A DNA stretch of 64,000 nt, taken from contig NZ_BMUF01000014.1 in the NCBI RefSeq assembly GCF_014650055.1, positions 62,001-126,000 of the forward strand. Reading direction: 5' to 3'. Origin of the DNA: Streptomyces malachitofuscus. Its GTDB lineage: Bacteria > Actinomycetota > Actinomycetes > Streptomycetales > Streptomycetaceae. This document shows, piece by piece, positions 23,968 through 32,157 of the stretch. The position numbers were made by a program, and so were the translations under genes. The notes under the pieces are model-generated. The model did no database searches, was not told the DNA's origin, and worked only from the letters and a program-made list of their open reading frames with translations. Each line of letters opens with the position of its first letter. Position 1 is the first letter of the stretch.

Positions 23968-24093
23968 CCACCCCGGAGGTCACCGCGCACGACCGGGCGG
24001 CACACGGGGAGAGCACACCGCGCGAGGCGTGTGCAAGAGCGCCTTCCCGGTCATCCGGCCCGCTCCGGTTCGTATCCGGAACTCCGGTCCGGT

Positions 24094-24099
24094 TAGGCT
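24094..24099 (+). promoter_or_regulatory. TANNNT -10 box, leaderless mshC transcript
   Basis: TAGGCT lies 6 bases before ATG 24106 with no Shine-Dalgarno sequence between. Confidence 0.5.
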
Positions 24100-24105
24100 C
24101 ATGAC

Positions 24106-25335
24106 ATGCATGCCTGGCCCGCTTCCGAGGTCCCCGCCCTGCCCGGTCAGGGCCGCGACCTGAGGATCCACGACACCGCGACCGGGGGTCCGATCACCCT
24201 CGACCCCGGCCCCGTCGCCCGTATCTACGTCTGCGGCATCACCCCCTACGACGCCACCCACATCGGACACGCGGCGACCTACAACGCGTTCGACCTGGTG
24301 CAGCGCGTGTGGCTCGACACCAAGCGGCAGGTTCACTACGTCCAGAACGTCACCGACGTCGACGACCCGCTGCTGGAGCGGGCCGACCGCGACGGCCTCG
24401 ACTGGACCGCGCTCGCCGAACGCGAGACCGCGCTGTTCCGTGAGGACATGACGGCTCTGCGGATGCTGCCCCCGCGGCACTACATAGGCGCCGTGGAGGC
24501 GATACCCGGCATCGTCCCGATCGTCGAACGGCTGCGCGATCTCGGCGCGACCTACGAGATCGAGGGCGACATCTACTTCTCCGTCGAGTCGGACCGGCAC
24601 TTCGGCCAGATCTCCCACCTCGACGCGGCCGCGATGCGCCTGCTGTCCGCCGAGCGCGGCGGCGACCCGGACCGCCCGGGCAAGAAGAACCCCGTCGATC
24701 CGATGCTCTGGATGGCCGCCCGCGAGGGAGAGCCGAGCTGGGACGGCGGCTCCCTCGGCCGGGGCCGCCCCGGCTGGCACATCGAGTGCGTGGCCATCGC
24801 CCTCGACCACCTCGGCATGGGTTTCGACGTCCAGGGCGGCGGCTCCGACCTGGTCTTCCCGCACCACGAGATGGGCGCCTCGCACGCCCAGGTGCTCACC
24901 GGCGAATTCCCCATGGCCAAGGCGTACGTCCACGCCGGCATGGTGGCCCTGCACGGCGAGAAGATGTCCAAGTCCAAGGGCAACCTGGTGTTCGTGTCGC
25001 AACTGCGGCGCGACGGCGTGGACCCGGCCGCCATCCGGCTGGCGCTGCTCGCCTACCACTACCGCGCGGACTGGGAGTGGACCGACCAGGTCCTCCAGGA
25101 CGCCGTGACCCGCCTGGAACACTGGCGCGCAGCCGTCTCCCGCCCCGACGGCCCGCCCGCCGAGGCCCTGGTGGAGGAGATCCGCGAGGCCCTCGCCAAC
25201 GACCTGGACGCCCCGGCCGCACTGGCGGCCGTCGACCGCTGGACCATCGTCCAGGAGGAGACCGGAGGCAGCGACACCGGCGCACCCGGCATCGTCTCCC
25301 GCGCGGTGGACGCGCTGCTCGGCGTGGCCCTGTAA
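24106..25335 (+). CDS. mshC: Mycothiol ligase MshC (cysteine:GlcN-Ins ligase)
   Basis: 409 residues, a class I cysteinyl-tRNA-synthetase-like enzyme. The HIGH-type motif is THIGHAATYNAFD after YVCGITPYDA, and the KMSKS loop is GEKMSKSKGNLVFV. GWHIECVAIALDHLG carries the conserved zinc-site histidine and cysteine. It adenylates cysteine and joins it to GlcN-Ins, the third step of mycothiol synthesis. The length (about 410) separates it from true CysRS (about 460), as does the missing anticodon-binding domain. It appears leaderless and ends at a very strong terminator. Confidence 0.95.
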   Translation: MHAWPASEVPALPGQGRDLRIHDTATGGPITLDPGPVARIYVCGITPYDATHIGHAATYNAFDLVQRVWLDTKRQVHYVQNVTDVDDPLLERADRDGLDWTALAERETALFREDMTALRMLPPRHYIGAVEAIPGIVPIVERLRDLGATYEIEGDIYFSVESDRHFGQISHLDAAAMRLLSAERGGDPDRPGKKNPVDPMLWMAAREGEPSWDGGSLGRGRPGWHIECVAIALDHLGMGFDVQGGGSDLVFPHHEMGASHAQVLTGEFPMAKAYVHAGMVALHGEKMSKSKGNLVFVSQLRRDGVDPAAIRLALLAYHYRADWEWTDQVLQDAVTRLEHWRAAVSRPDGPPAEALVEEIREALANDLDAPAALAAVDRWTIVQEETGGSDTGAPGIVSRAVDALLGVAL

Positions 25336-25358
25336 GCGACCGGCGACCGCAGACACGC

Positions 25359-25401
25359 GAACGAGGGCGCCCCCTCCCGCGAGGAGGGGGCGCCCTCGTT
25401 C
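25359..25401. terminator. Bidirectional terminator between mshC and the PAC2 gene
   Basis: A perfect 19-base-pair stem (25359-25377 with 25383-25401) and a 5-base loop, between convergent genes. The core GAGGGCGCC is shared with the terminator at 40.2 kb. Confidence 0.92.
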
Positions 25402-25416
25402 CCGTTCGCGATCCGG

Positions 25417-26403
25417 TCAGTCGTCCGACGGCTCCTCGCCGTCCGCGTCGGTCTCCGGCTTGGGCGGCTTCGGCGGCCGGGCCCGGCCGCCCGGACCCTC
25501 CCGCCGATATGACGGACCGTCCGAGCCGTCCGCCGTGGCATGCCCGCCCGCCGGCCCCGATCCCCCGTCACGGCGCCGCAGATAGCGCTCGAACTCGCGG
25601 GCGATCGCCTCGCCCGACGCCTCCGGCAGTTCGGCGGTGTCCCGCGCCTCCTCCAGCGTCTGGACGTACTCGGCCACTTCGCTGTCCTCCGCGGCCAGTT
25701 GGTCCACACCCACCTGCCAGGCACGCGCGTCCTCGGGCAGCTCGCCCAGCGGGATGCGCACGTCGATCAGGTCCTCCAGGCGGTTGAGGAGGGCCAGCGT
25801 GGCCTTCGGGTTGGGCGGCTGCGAGACGTAGTGCGGGACCGCCGCCCACAGCGACACCGCGGGCACGCCCGCGTGGGTGCACGCCTCCTGGAGGATGCCG
25901 ACGATGCCCGTGGGGCCCTCGTACTTGGTCTCCTCCAGTTCCATGCGGCGGGCCAGCTCGGGGTCGGACGTGGTACCGCTGATCGGGACCGGACGGGTGT
26001 GCGGGGTGTCGCCGAGCAACGCGCCCAGCACGACCACCAGCTCCACGCCGAGTTCATGTGCGAAACCGAGGATCTCGTTGCAGAACGAGCGCCACCGCAT
26101 GGACGGTTCGATGCCGCGGACCAGTACCAGGTCGCGTGGTTTCTCACCGCCGACCCGGACCACCGACAGCCGCGTCGTCGGCCAGGTGATCTTGCGGACG
26201 CCGCCGTCCATGAACACCGTGGGGCGGTTCACCTGGAAGTCGTAGTAGTCCTCGGCGTCCAGTGCCGCGAACACCTCGCCCTTCCACTCCCTGTCCAGGT
26301 GCGCGACCGCGGTGGAGGCGGCGTCACCGGCATCGTTCCAGCCCTCGAACGCGGCCACCATGACCGGGTCGATCAGCTCGGGAACCCCCTCGAGCTCGAT
26401 CAC
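25417..26403 (-). CDS. PAC2 family protein
   Basis: 328 residues, GTG start with GGAAGGAGG upstream. The PAC2 pattern is clear: PVMVAAFEGWNDAGDAASTA at residues 13-32, then VVLGALLGDTPHTRPVPISG and GIVGILQEACTHAGVPAVSL. Homologues include the eukaryotic and archaeal proteasome assembly chaperones and actinobacterial proteins of similar length. A role in proteasome assembly or another process is not proven in actinobacteria. The last 60 residues are disordered, with PPKPPKPETDADGEEPSDD at the end. The neighbour mshC is convergent. Confidence 0.88.
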   Translation of the reverse strand: MIELEGVPELIDPVMVAAFEGWNDAGDAASTAVAHLDREWKGEVFAALDAEDYYDFQVNRPTVFMDGGVRKITWPTTRLSVVRVGGEKPRDLVLVRGIEPSMRWRSFCNEILGFAHELGVELVVVLGALLGDTPHTRPVPISGTTSDPELARRMELEETKYEGPTGIVGILQEACTHAGVPAVSLWAAVPHYVSQPPNPKATLALLNRLEDLIDVRIPLGELPEDARAWQVGVDQLAAEDSEVAEYVQTLEEARDTAELPEASGEAIAREFERYLRRRDGGSGPAGGHATADGSDGPSYRREGPGGRARPPKPPKPETDADGEEPSDD

Positions 26404-26720
26404 CCAGCGCCTCCTTCCGACGTGCCCTCGCGTACGGCCCCAACCTTACGGCGTGCCCACGGGGCGCCCGCAGCCCCCCGACAAGGGGGGTGCCCCCATC
26501 ACTGCCCCGTGCGGCACCGGGAAACACCCCTCGTCGGTGCGGCGGACCCGGAGGCGGAGGACACGGTTCACGGCCGGAGCGGCACGCCGCAACCCGACGA
26601 CGAAACCCGGCGCCGCCGGGAGGAGTTGCGCGCCCGCACGCGAAGGGGGCGGCTCCGTCGGCGCGGAGCCGCCCCTTTCCCGTTACCGGCTCCCGTGCGG
26701 GGGAGCCGGGGGACCGGCGG
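26404..26720. other. Intergenic region between the PAC2 gene and glpD
   Basis: 317 bases. The right side contains the glpD terminator. The left side holds the ribosome-binding site and presumably the promoter of the PAC2 gene. A small C6/G6 hairpin (CCCCCCGACAAGGGGGG near 26475) is also present. No coding sequence is supported. Confidence 0.6.
26646..26675. terminator. Terminator downstream of glpD
   Basis: A perfect 12-base-pair stem (26646-26657 with 26664-26675) and a 6-base loop, 45 bases beyond the glpD stop. Confidence 0.8.
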
Positions 26721-28337
26721 TCACTTCTTGTCGAGCAGGTCCTGGACGTTCGCGCGGACCTCGTCCGTGGCCAGGCCCCGGATCGTCAGCGTGGTGCGGC
26801 GACGCAGCACGTCGTCCGCGGTCTCCGCCCACTCGTGGTCCCGGGCCCAGACGACCTGCGCCCAGATCTCCGGGGCGTCCGGGTGGACGCGCCGGCCCAG
26901 CGCCGGGTCCTCGTTGGCCAGCCGGGCGATGTCGAAGGCCAGCGAGCCGTAGTGGGTGGCCAGGTGCTTGGCGGTGTCCGCCGCCATCCGCGGGCCGGGC
27001 GCCGGGCCGTCCACCAGCAGCCGGTGGGCCACCGCGCGGGGGTTGGCCACACCCGGCAGCGGCAGCTTCTTCGGCAGCGAGGAGACCGGCTCGAAGTCCT
27101 CGCCCAGCGGGTGACCGGGCAGCGACTGGAGCTTCTGCATCACGGTGCGGCCGATGTGGCGGAACGTGGTCCACTTGCCGCCAGCGACGGACAGCATCCC
27201 GCCCCGGCCCTCGGTGACGACCGTCTCCCGCTTGGCCTTGGCGGTGTCCCCGGGGCCGCCCGGCAGCACCCGCAGTCCGGCGAACGCGTACGTGATCAGG
27301 TCACGGTCGAGCTGCTGGTCGCGGATGGAGAACGCGGCCTCGTCGAGTATCTGCGCGGTGTCCTTCTCGGTGACCGCGACGTCCGCCGGGTCGCCCTCGA
27401 ACTCCTCGTCCGTGGTGCCGAGCAGCAGCATGTCCTCCCAGGGGAGGGCGAAGGTGATCCGGTACTTGTCGATCGGCGTGGCGAGCGCCGCCTTCCACGG
27501 GGAGGTCCGCTTCAGGACCAGATGCGCGCCCTTCGACAGACGGATGGACGGCGCGGCATCGGGATCCTCCATACGGCGCAGGTGGTCGACCCAGGGGCCG
27601 GTGGCGTTCAGGACGAGGCGGGCGTTGACGCCGAACTCGTCGCCCGAGAGGCGGTCGCGCAGCTCGGCGCCGGTCACCCGGCCCTTGGTGAAGCGCAGAC
27701 CCGTCACCTCGGCGTGGTTGAGGACGACCGCGCCCGATTCGGCCGCCGCGCGGACCGTCATCAGGGCCATGCGCGCGTCGTTCATCTGGTCGTCGCCGTA
27801 CACGGCGACGGCCTTGAGGTTCTCGGTGCGCAGCTCGGGCACGTCCTGCGCGGCCTTCGCCGGGGAGAGCAGGTGGCCGACGCCGTCGCCGAAGGCGGAC
27901 AGCGCCGAGTACGCGAAGACGCCGGCGCCGAGCTTCGCCGCGCCGTGCGGCCCGCCCTTGTACACGGGGAGGTAGAACGTGAGCGGGTTCGCCAGGTGGG
28001 GGGCCACCTGGCGGGAGACCGCACGGCGCTCGAAGTGGTTCTCCGCCACCAGCTTCACCGCGCCGGTCTGCAGGTACCGCAGGCCGCCGTGGAGCAGCTT
28101 GGAGGAGGCGGAGGAGGTGGCGCCGGCGAAGTCACCGGCGTCCACCAGAGCCACCCTGAGGCCGGACTGCGCGGCGTGCCAGGCGGTGGAGATGCCCAGG
28201 ATGCCGCCGCCGATCACGAGAAGGTCGTACGACGCCTTGGAGAGCTGCTCCCGGGTCTCGGCGCGGCTCGGGTTCGAGCCGGACGCCGGGCGCGTCCCCA
28301 GGGCAGGCACGGACTGCAGGGTGGACTGGGTGGTCAT
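26721..28337 (-). CDS. glpD: Aerobic glycerol-3-phosphate dehydrogenase
   Basis: 538 residues. The FAD-binding Rossmann motif is DLLVIGGGILGISTAWHAAQ near residue 39. FAGATSSASSKLLHGGLRYL is the FAD-dependent GlpD signature, and GGKWTTFRHIGRTVM lies in the second FAD region. It oxidises glycerol-3-phosphate to dihydroxyacetone phosphate at the membrane, passing electrons to quinone. Third gene of the glycerol operon, 8 bases after glpK. The extra N-terminal 35 residues are hydrophilic and variable. Confidence 0.96.
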   Translation of the reverse strand: MTTQSTLQSVPALGTRPASGSNPSRAETREQLSKASYDLLVIGGGILGISTAWHAAQSGLRVALVDAGDFAGATSSASSKLLHGGLRYLQTGAVKLVAENHFERRAVSRQVAPHLANPLTFYLPVYKGGPHGAAKLGAGVFAYSALSAFGDGVGHLLSPAKAAQDVPELRTENLKAVAVYGDDQMNDARMALMTVRAAAESGAVVLNHAEVTGLRFTKGRVTGAELRDRLSGDEFGVNARLVLNATGPWVDHLRRMEDPDAAPSIRLSKGAHLVLKRTSPWKAALATPIDKYRITFALPWEDMLLLGTTDEEFEGDPADVAVTEKDTAQILDEAAFSIRDQQLDRDLITYAFAGLRVLPGGPGDTAKAKRETVVTEGRGGMLSVAGGKWTTFRHIGRTVMQKLQSLPGHPLGEDFEPVSSLPKKLPLPGVANPRAVAHRLLVDGPAPGPRMAADTAKHLATHYGSLAFDIARLANEDPALGRRVHPDAPEIWAQVVWARDHEWAETADDVLRRRTTLTIRGLATDEVRANVQDLLDKK

Positions 28338-28345
28338 GGCGGTTC

Positions 28346-29884
28346 TTACTCCTCGTCCTCGAGCCAGCCCATGGTCCGCTCGACGGCCTTGAGCCAGCTC
28401 TTGTACTCACGGTCGCGGGTTTCCGCGTCCATGCGGGGGGTCCACTCGGCGGCCCGCCGCCAGTTGGCGCGCAGGTCGTCGGTGCTGTTCCAGAAGCCGA
28501 CGGCGAGGCCGGCGGCGTAGGCGGCGCCGAGGCAGGTGGTCTCGGCGACCATCGGGCGCACCACGGGGGCGTCCAGGAAGTCCGAGAGCGTCTGCATCAG
28601 CAGGTTGTTGGAGGTCATGCCGCCGTCGACCTTGAGGGCGGTGAGCTCCACGCCGGAGTCCTTCGTCATGGCGTCCGCGATCTCCCGCGTCTGCCAGGCG
28701 GTGGCCTCCAGCACGGCGCGCGCGAGGTGCGCCTTGGTGACGTACCGGGTCAGGCCGGCGATCACACCGCGGGCGTCGGAGCGCCAGTACGGGGCGAACA
28801 GACCGGAGAAGGCCGGCACGAAGTAGGCTCCGCCGTTGTCCTCGACGGAGAGCGCGAGGGTCTCGATCTCGGCGGCGGTGGAGATCAGGCCCATCTGGTC
28901 GCGCATCCACTGCACCAGCGAGCCGGTGACGGCGATCGAGCCCTCCAGGGCGTAGACCGTGTCCTGGTCGCCGATCTTGTAGCCGACGGTGGTCAGCAGC
29001 CCGCTGTAGGAGTTGATGATCTTGTCACCGGTGTTCATCACCATGAAGGTGCCGGTGCCGTAGGTCGACTTGGTCTCGCCCTCGGAGAAGCAGGTCTGGC
29101 CGAACAGGGCCGCCTGCTGGTCGCCCAGTGCGGAGGCGACCGGGATGCCGCCGAGCAGGTCGCCCAGCTTGCCGCCCTTGATCTCGCCGTAGACCTCGGC
29201 GGAGGAACGGATCTCGGGCAGCATCGCCAGCGGGACGCCGATCGACTCGGCGATCTTCTCGTCCCACTGCATGGTGTGCAGGTTCATCAGCATCGTGCGG
29301 GACGCGTTGGTGACGTCGGTGACGTGGTGGCCGCCGTCGGCACCGCCGGTCAGGTTCCAGATGACCCAGGTGTCCATGGTGCCGAAAAGGATGTCGCCCG
29401 CCTCGGCGCGCTCCTTGAGCCCGTCGACGTTGTCGAGCAGCCAGCGGGCCTTGGGGCCGGCGAAGTAGGAGGCGAGGGGGAGGCCGGTCTCGCGGCGGAA
29501 ACGGTCCTGGCCGACGTTGCGGCCGAGCTCGCGGCACAGGGCGTCGGTGCGGGTGTCCTGCCAGACGATGGCGTTGTGGACGGGCTCACCGGTGTTCTTG
29601 TCCCACAGCACGGTGGTCTCGCGCTGGTTGGTGATGCCGATGGCCTTGATGTCGTCGCGGGTGATGCCGGCCTTCTCGATGGCTCCGGCGACGACCTCCT
29701 GGACGTTGGTCCAGATCTCGGTGGCGTCGTGCTCGACCCAGCCCGGCTTGGGGAAGATCTGCTCGTGCTCCTTCTGGTCGACGGAGACGATGCGTCCGTC
29801 GCGGTCGAAGACGATGCAGCGGGACGAGGTGGTCCCCTGGTCGATGGCGGCGATGAAGGGGCCGGCGGTGTGGGCGTCGGTCAC
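28346..29884 (-). CDS. glpK: Glycerol kinase
   Basis: 512 residues, the usual FGGY kinase length. FIAAIDQGTTSSRCIVFDRD is the phosphate-binding loop, GYVEH-like FPKPGWVEHDATEIW follows, and LKVDGGMTSNNLLMQTLSDF near the C-terminus is the adenosine site. It phosphorylates glycerol with ATP. CAGGAG precedes the start; an 83-base gap separates it from glpF. It lies between glpF and glpD, the order of the gyl operon of Streptomyces. Confidence 0.97.
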   Translation of the reverse strand: MTDAHTAGPFIAAIDQGTTSSRCIVFDRDGRIVSVDQKEHEQIFPKPGWVEHDATEIWTNVQEVVAGAIEKAGITRDDIKAIGITNQRETTVLWDKNTGEPVHNAIVWQDTRTDALCRELGRNVGQDRFRRETGLPLASYFAGPKARWLLDNVDGLKERAEAGDILFGTMDTWVIWNLTGGADGGHHVTDVTNASRTMLMNLHTMQWDEKIAESIGVPLAMLPEIRSSAEVYGEIKGGKLGDLLGGIPVASALGDQQAALFGQTCFSEGETKSTYGTGTFMVMNTGDKIINSYSGLLTTVGYKIGDQDTVYALEGSIAVTGSLVQWMRDQMGLISTAAEIETLALSVEDNGGAYFVPAFSGLFAPYWRSDARGVIAGLTRYVTKAHLARAVLEATAWQTREIADAMTKDSGVELTALKVDGGMTSNNLLMQTLSDFLDAPVVRPMVAETTCLGAAYAAGLAVGFWNSTDDLRANWRRAAEWTPRMDAETRDREYKSWLKAVERTMGWLEDEE

Positions 29885-29967
29885 TGTGTGCTCCTGGCTG
29901 TTCCTTGGTTACGGGGCTGTATGTGCGGCGCTTCTACAACATTCGCTGTTTTCGGCGACCTGGTCAC

Positions 29968-30762
29968 CTATGCGAAGGCGACGTTGTAGATACCGGCCGC
30001 GAGGGCGCCGCCGATCAGCGGCCCCACCACCGGGACCCAGGCGTACGACCAGTCGGAGCCGCCCTTGTTCGGCAGCGGCAGCAGGGCGTGCACGAGGCGC
30101 GGTCCGAGGTCACGGGCCGGGTTGATCGCGTAACCGGTCGGGCCGCCGAGGGACAGACCGATCGAGACGACCACGAGCGCCGTGATCAGGCCGCCCAGCA
30201 CACCGAGGCCGTTGCCCGCGTCGTTCAGGCCCTGGGTGAGCACGGCCAGCAGCAGCACGACGGTGCCGATGATCTCCGTGGTGAGGTTCTGCACCGTGTG
30301 CCGGATCTCCGGGCCGGTGGAGAAGACGCCGAGCACGGGGCCCGCGCCCTTCTCCTGCGCCTCGACGGACTTGGCGGCGGTGGCCTGCGCCCCCGGACCG
30401 CCGACGATCTCCTTGTCGGTGAGGTGCGCGTGGAACTGGCCGTAGTAGGCCGCCCAGACCAGAGTCGCACCGATCATCGCGCCGAGGAACTCTCCGGCGA
30501 AGTAGGTCGGAACGTTGCTCCAGTCGCCGTCCTTGATGGCGAGCGCCACGGTCACGGCCGGATTGAGGTGCGCCCCGGAGAGCGGCCCCGCGATGTACAC
30601 CGCCGTCATGACGGCGAAGCCCCACCCGAAGGCGATGGCGAGCCAGCCGGCGTTACGGGCCTTGGAGGCCTTGAGCGTCACGGCGGCACACACGCCGCCG
30701 CCGAGCAGGATGAGTATGGCGGTACCGATGGTCTCGCCGATGAAGATGTCGGAGCTGGACAC
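29968..30762 (-). CDS. glpF: Glycerol facilitator, aquaporin family
   Basis: 264 residues from GTG 30762, with AAAGGAG upstream. Six membrane helices and the two half-helix motifs are seen: SGAHLNPAVTVAL and GYAINPARDLGPR. The aspartate after the second NPAR (NPARDLG) marks glycerol facilitators rather than water channels. First gene of the glycerol operon. A -10-like TAGAGT on the minus strand (30869-30864) and a GylR-type operator overlapping the expected -35 position lie upstream. Confidence 0.94.
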   Translation of the reverse strand: MSSSDIFIGETIGTAILILLGGGVCAAVTLKASKARNAGWLAIAFGWGFAVMTAVYIAGPLSGAHLNPAVTVALAIKDGDWSNVPTYFAGEFLGAMIGATLVWAAYYGQFHAHLTDKEIVGGPGAQATAAKSVEAQEKGAGPVLGVFSTGPEIRHTVQNLTTEIIGTVVLLLAVLTQGLNDAGNGLGVLGGLITALVVVSIGLSLGGPTGYAINPARDLGPRLVHALLPLPNKGGSDWSYAWVPVVGPLIGGALAAGIYNVAFA

Positions 30763-31094
30763 CCGCGACTCCTTTGTCCTTCGTCCAGGGAGCCGACCCC
30801 CGGGTCCCACCGGGGATTGGCGCCCTCAGGGGTGAGAGCGATGCCGGCCCTTGGCGTTGTCACACTCTAGCGCGTATTGCCGGTAGGTGTTCGACAATGC
30901 CGACCGATGGACGGGAGTCTTTCCCGGCGCCGCGGATGCGTCAAGAGTCTGGTTGGCGAAAACGCGATCGTTACTGATCGCCCCGAGTCGTCGGTCCCCA
31001 CGACGGTTCCGGCGCCTCCCGGAAAGGTGCGCACGCCCGCACGCGAAGGCGACCGGAACGCCGTACGGCACACCGGTCGTCGTCCGTCGTGGGC
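30763..31094. other. Promoter region of the glycerol operon
   Basis: 332 bases between glpF and gylR on the minus strand. It contains the TAGAGT -10-like box, the GylR-type palindrome at 30889-30905, and the 3' flank of gylR. No gene is seen. Confidence 0.7.
30889..30905. promoter_or_regulatory. GylR operator upstream of glpF
   Basis: GTTCGACAATGCCGACC, an imperfect inverted repeat with 7-base arms and an AAT centre. It differs at only two positions from the perfect palindrome upstream of gylR. It lies 19 bases before the likely -10 box, so a bound regulator would cover the -35 region and repress the operon. Confidence 0.72.
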
Positions 31095-31859
31095 TCAGAA
31101 CCGCCCGGCGCCGAGGTCCCGCGACACCGCGCGGGCGCAGTCCCGGACCGCCGCGATCAGCTCGGGCCGCAGCTCGCCGTCCCGGCGCAGCCGCTCCACC
31201 GCCCCGGCGATGCCGACCGCGCCCACCGGCATGCGCCGCCGGTCGTGGATGGGGGCGGCGAGGGAGGCGACCCCCTCCCAGGTCTCCTCCACGTCCGCCG
31301 CGTACCCGCGCGCGCGGGTGAGGTCGAGGATGTGCTCGAAGGCGTCGAGGTCGCACACGGTGCGGTCGGTGAAGGCCTTGCGGTCGGCCTCCAGCGCCTC
31401 GCTGTGGGCGACCGGGTCGTAGGCCGACAGCACTTTGCCCAGGGCCGTGGAGTGCAGCGGCTGCATGGCCCCGATCTCCAGGACCTGCCGGCTGTCGTCG
31501 GGCCGGAAGACGTGGTGCACGATCAGCACGCCCTGCTGGTGCAGCACGCCGAGATAGACGCTCTCGCCGCTGGAGCGGGCCAGGTCGTCCGTCCACACCA
31601 GGGCGCGCGCCCGCAGCTCGTGCACATCGAGATAGGTGGTGCCCAGGCGCAGCAGCTCGGCGCCCAGCTGGTAGCGCCCGGAGGCGTCGTCCTGCTCGAC
31701 GAACCCCTCCTGCTGGAGGGTGCGCAGGATGCCGTGGGCGGTGCCTTTGGCGAGGCCCAGCGAGGAGGCGATGTCCGACAGGCCGAGCCGCCGCTCGCCG
31801 CCCGCGAGCAGCCGCAGCATCGCTGCCGCCCGTTCGAGCGACTGGATGTTCCGTGCCAT
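31095..31859 (-). CDS. gylR: Glycerol operon regulator GylR, IclR family
   Basis: 254 residues. The N-terminal winged helix (SDIASSLGLAKGTAHGILRT, then LQQEGFVEQ) is typical of IclR proteins; the C-terminal GAF-like effector domain includes MQPLHSTALGKVLSAY and PVGAVGIAGAVERL. ATG 31859 gives the standard start MARNIQSLERAAAMLRLL. It is immediately upstream of the glycerol operon on the same strand, with its own operator, matching the known S. coelicolor GylR, which represses gyl genes and itself with glycerol-3-phosphate as the likely inducer. Confidence 0.93.
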   Translation of the reverse strand: MARNIQSLERAAAMLRLLAGGERRLGLSDIASSLGLAKGTAHGILRTLQQEGFVEQDDASGRYQLGAELLRLGTTYLDVHELRARALVWTDDLARSSGESVYLGVLHQQGVLIVHHVFRPDDSRQVLEIGAMQPLHSTALGKVLSAYDPVAHSEALEADRKAFTDRTVCDLDAFEHILDLTRARGYAADVEETWEGVASLAAPIHDRRRMPVGAVGIAGAVERLRRDGELRPELIAAVRDCARAVSRDLGAGRF

Positions 31860-31914
31860 CGCCGTCCTGCCTCCGTCCCCTTCGACCGTCGACCCGCGAC
31901 GCGCCGCTGCCGCT

Positions 31915-31931
31915 GTTCGGCAATGCCGAAC
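31915..31931. promoter_or_regulatory. GylR operator upstream of gylR
   Basis: GTTCGGCAATGCCGAAC is a perfect inverted repeat with 7-base arms and an AAT spacer, 55 bases upstream of the gylR start. A related half-site CGGTCGATGCCGACC follows at about 31937-31951. The match with the glpF site supports autoregulation. Confidence 0.75.
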
Positions 31932-32033
31932 ACTACCGGTCGATGCCGACCTCTCGCTAATGGTCGGCCGGGATCGGTTCGGCAACTCCTCCTCCGCACA
32001 CCGTGTGTCGGCCATCATCGTCCGCCCCGTGGA

Positions 32034-32052
32034 CGCCCTGAACATCAGGGCG
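32034..32052. terminator. Hairpin upstream of the metH promoter region
   Basis: CGCCCTGA and TCAGGGCG form an 8-base-pair stem with a 3-base loop. It may end leftover transcription or bear on metH expression; no gene converges here, so its role is uncertain. Confidence 0.4.
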
Positions 32053-32060
32053 CGGTCCCG

Positions 32061-32157
32061 GATACCCTGACGGCGTGCGCCCTTCCGGGAAGCGCGATCA
32101 GAAGCTTTCCGGACAGCCGCAAAGCCGACAGCCGTCGCACCTGAGGGAGCCCCTTTC
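32061..32157 (+). promoter_or_regulatory. metH promoter and leader
   Basis: GGATACCCT at about 32060-32068 could serve as -10 box. The leader then contains a small CTTCCGGGAAG hairpin, an AGAAGCTTTCC segment, and GAGGGAG as ribosome-binding site before ATG 32158. I recall that a conserved candidate RNA motif upstream of Streptomyces metH genes has been described, but I cannot confirm the match. I did not find the elements of a cobalamin riboswitch. Confidence 0.4.

Noticed and set aside
26490..28520. A 676-residue frame opposite glpD
   Set aside because: Antisense shadow of a well-supported FAD enzyme; no family pattern.
32034..32157. Cobalamin riboswitch upstream of metH
   Set aside because: No B12-box or multi-hairpin core is visible in the short leader.
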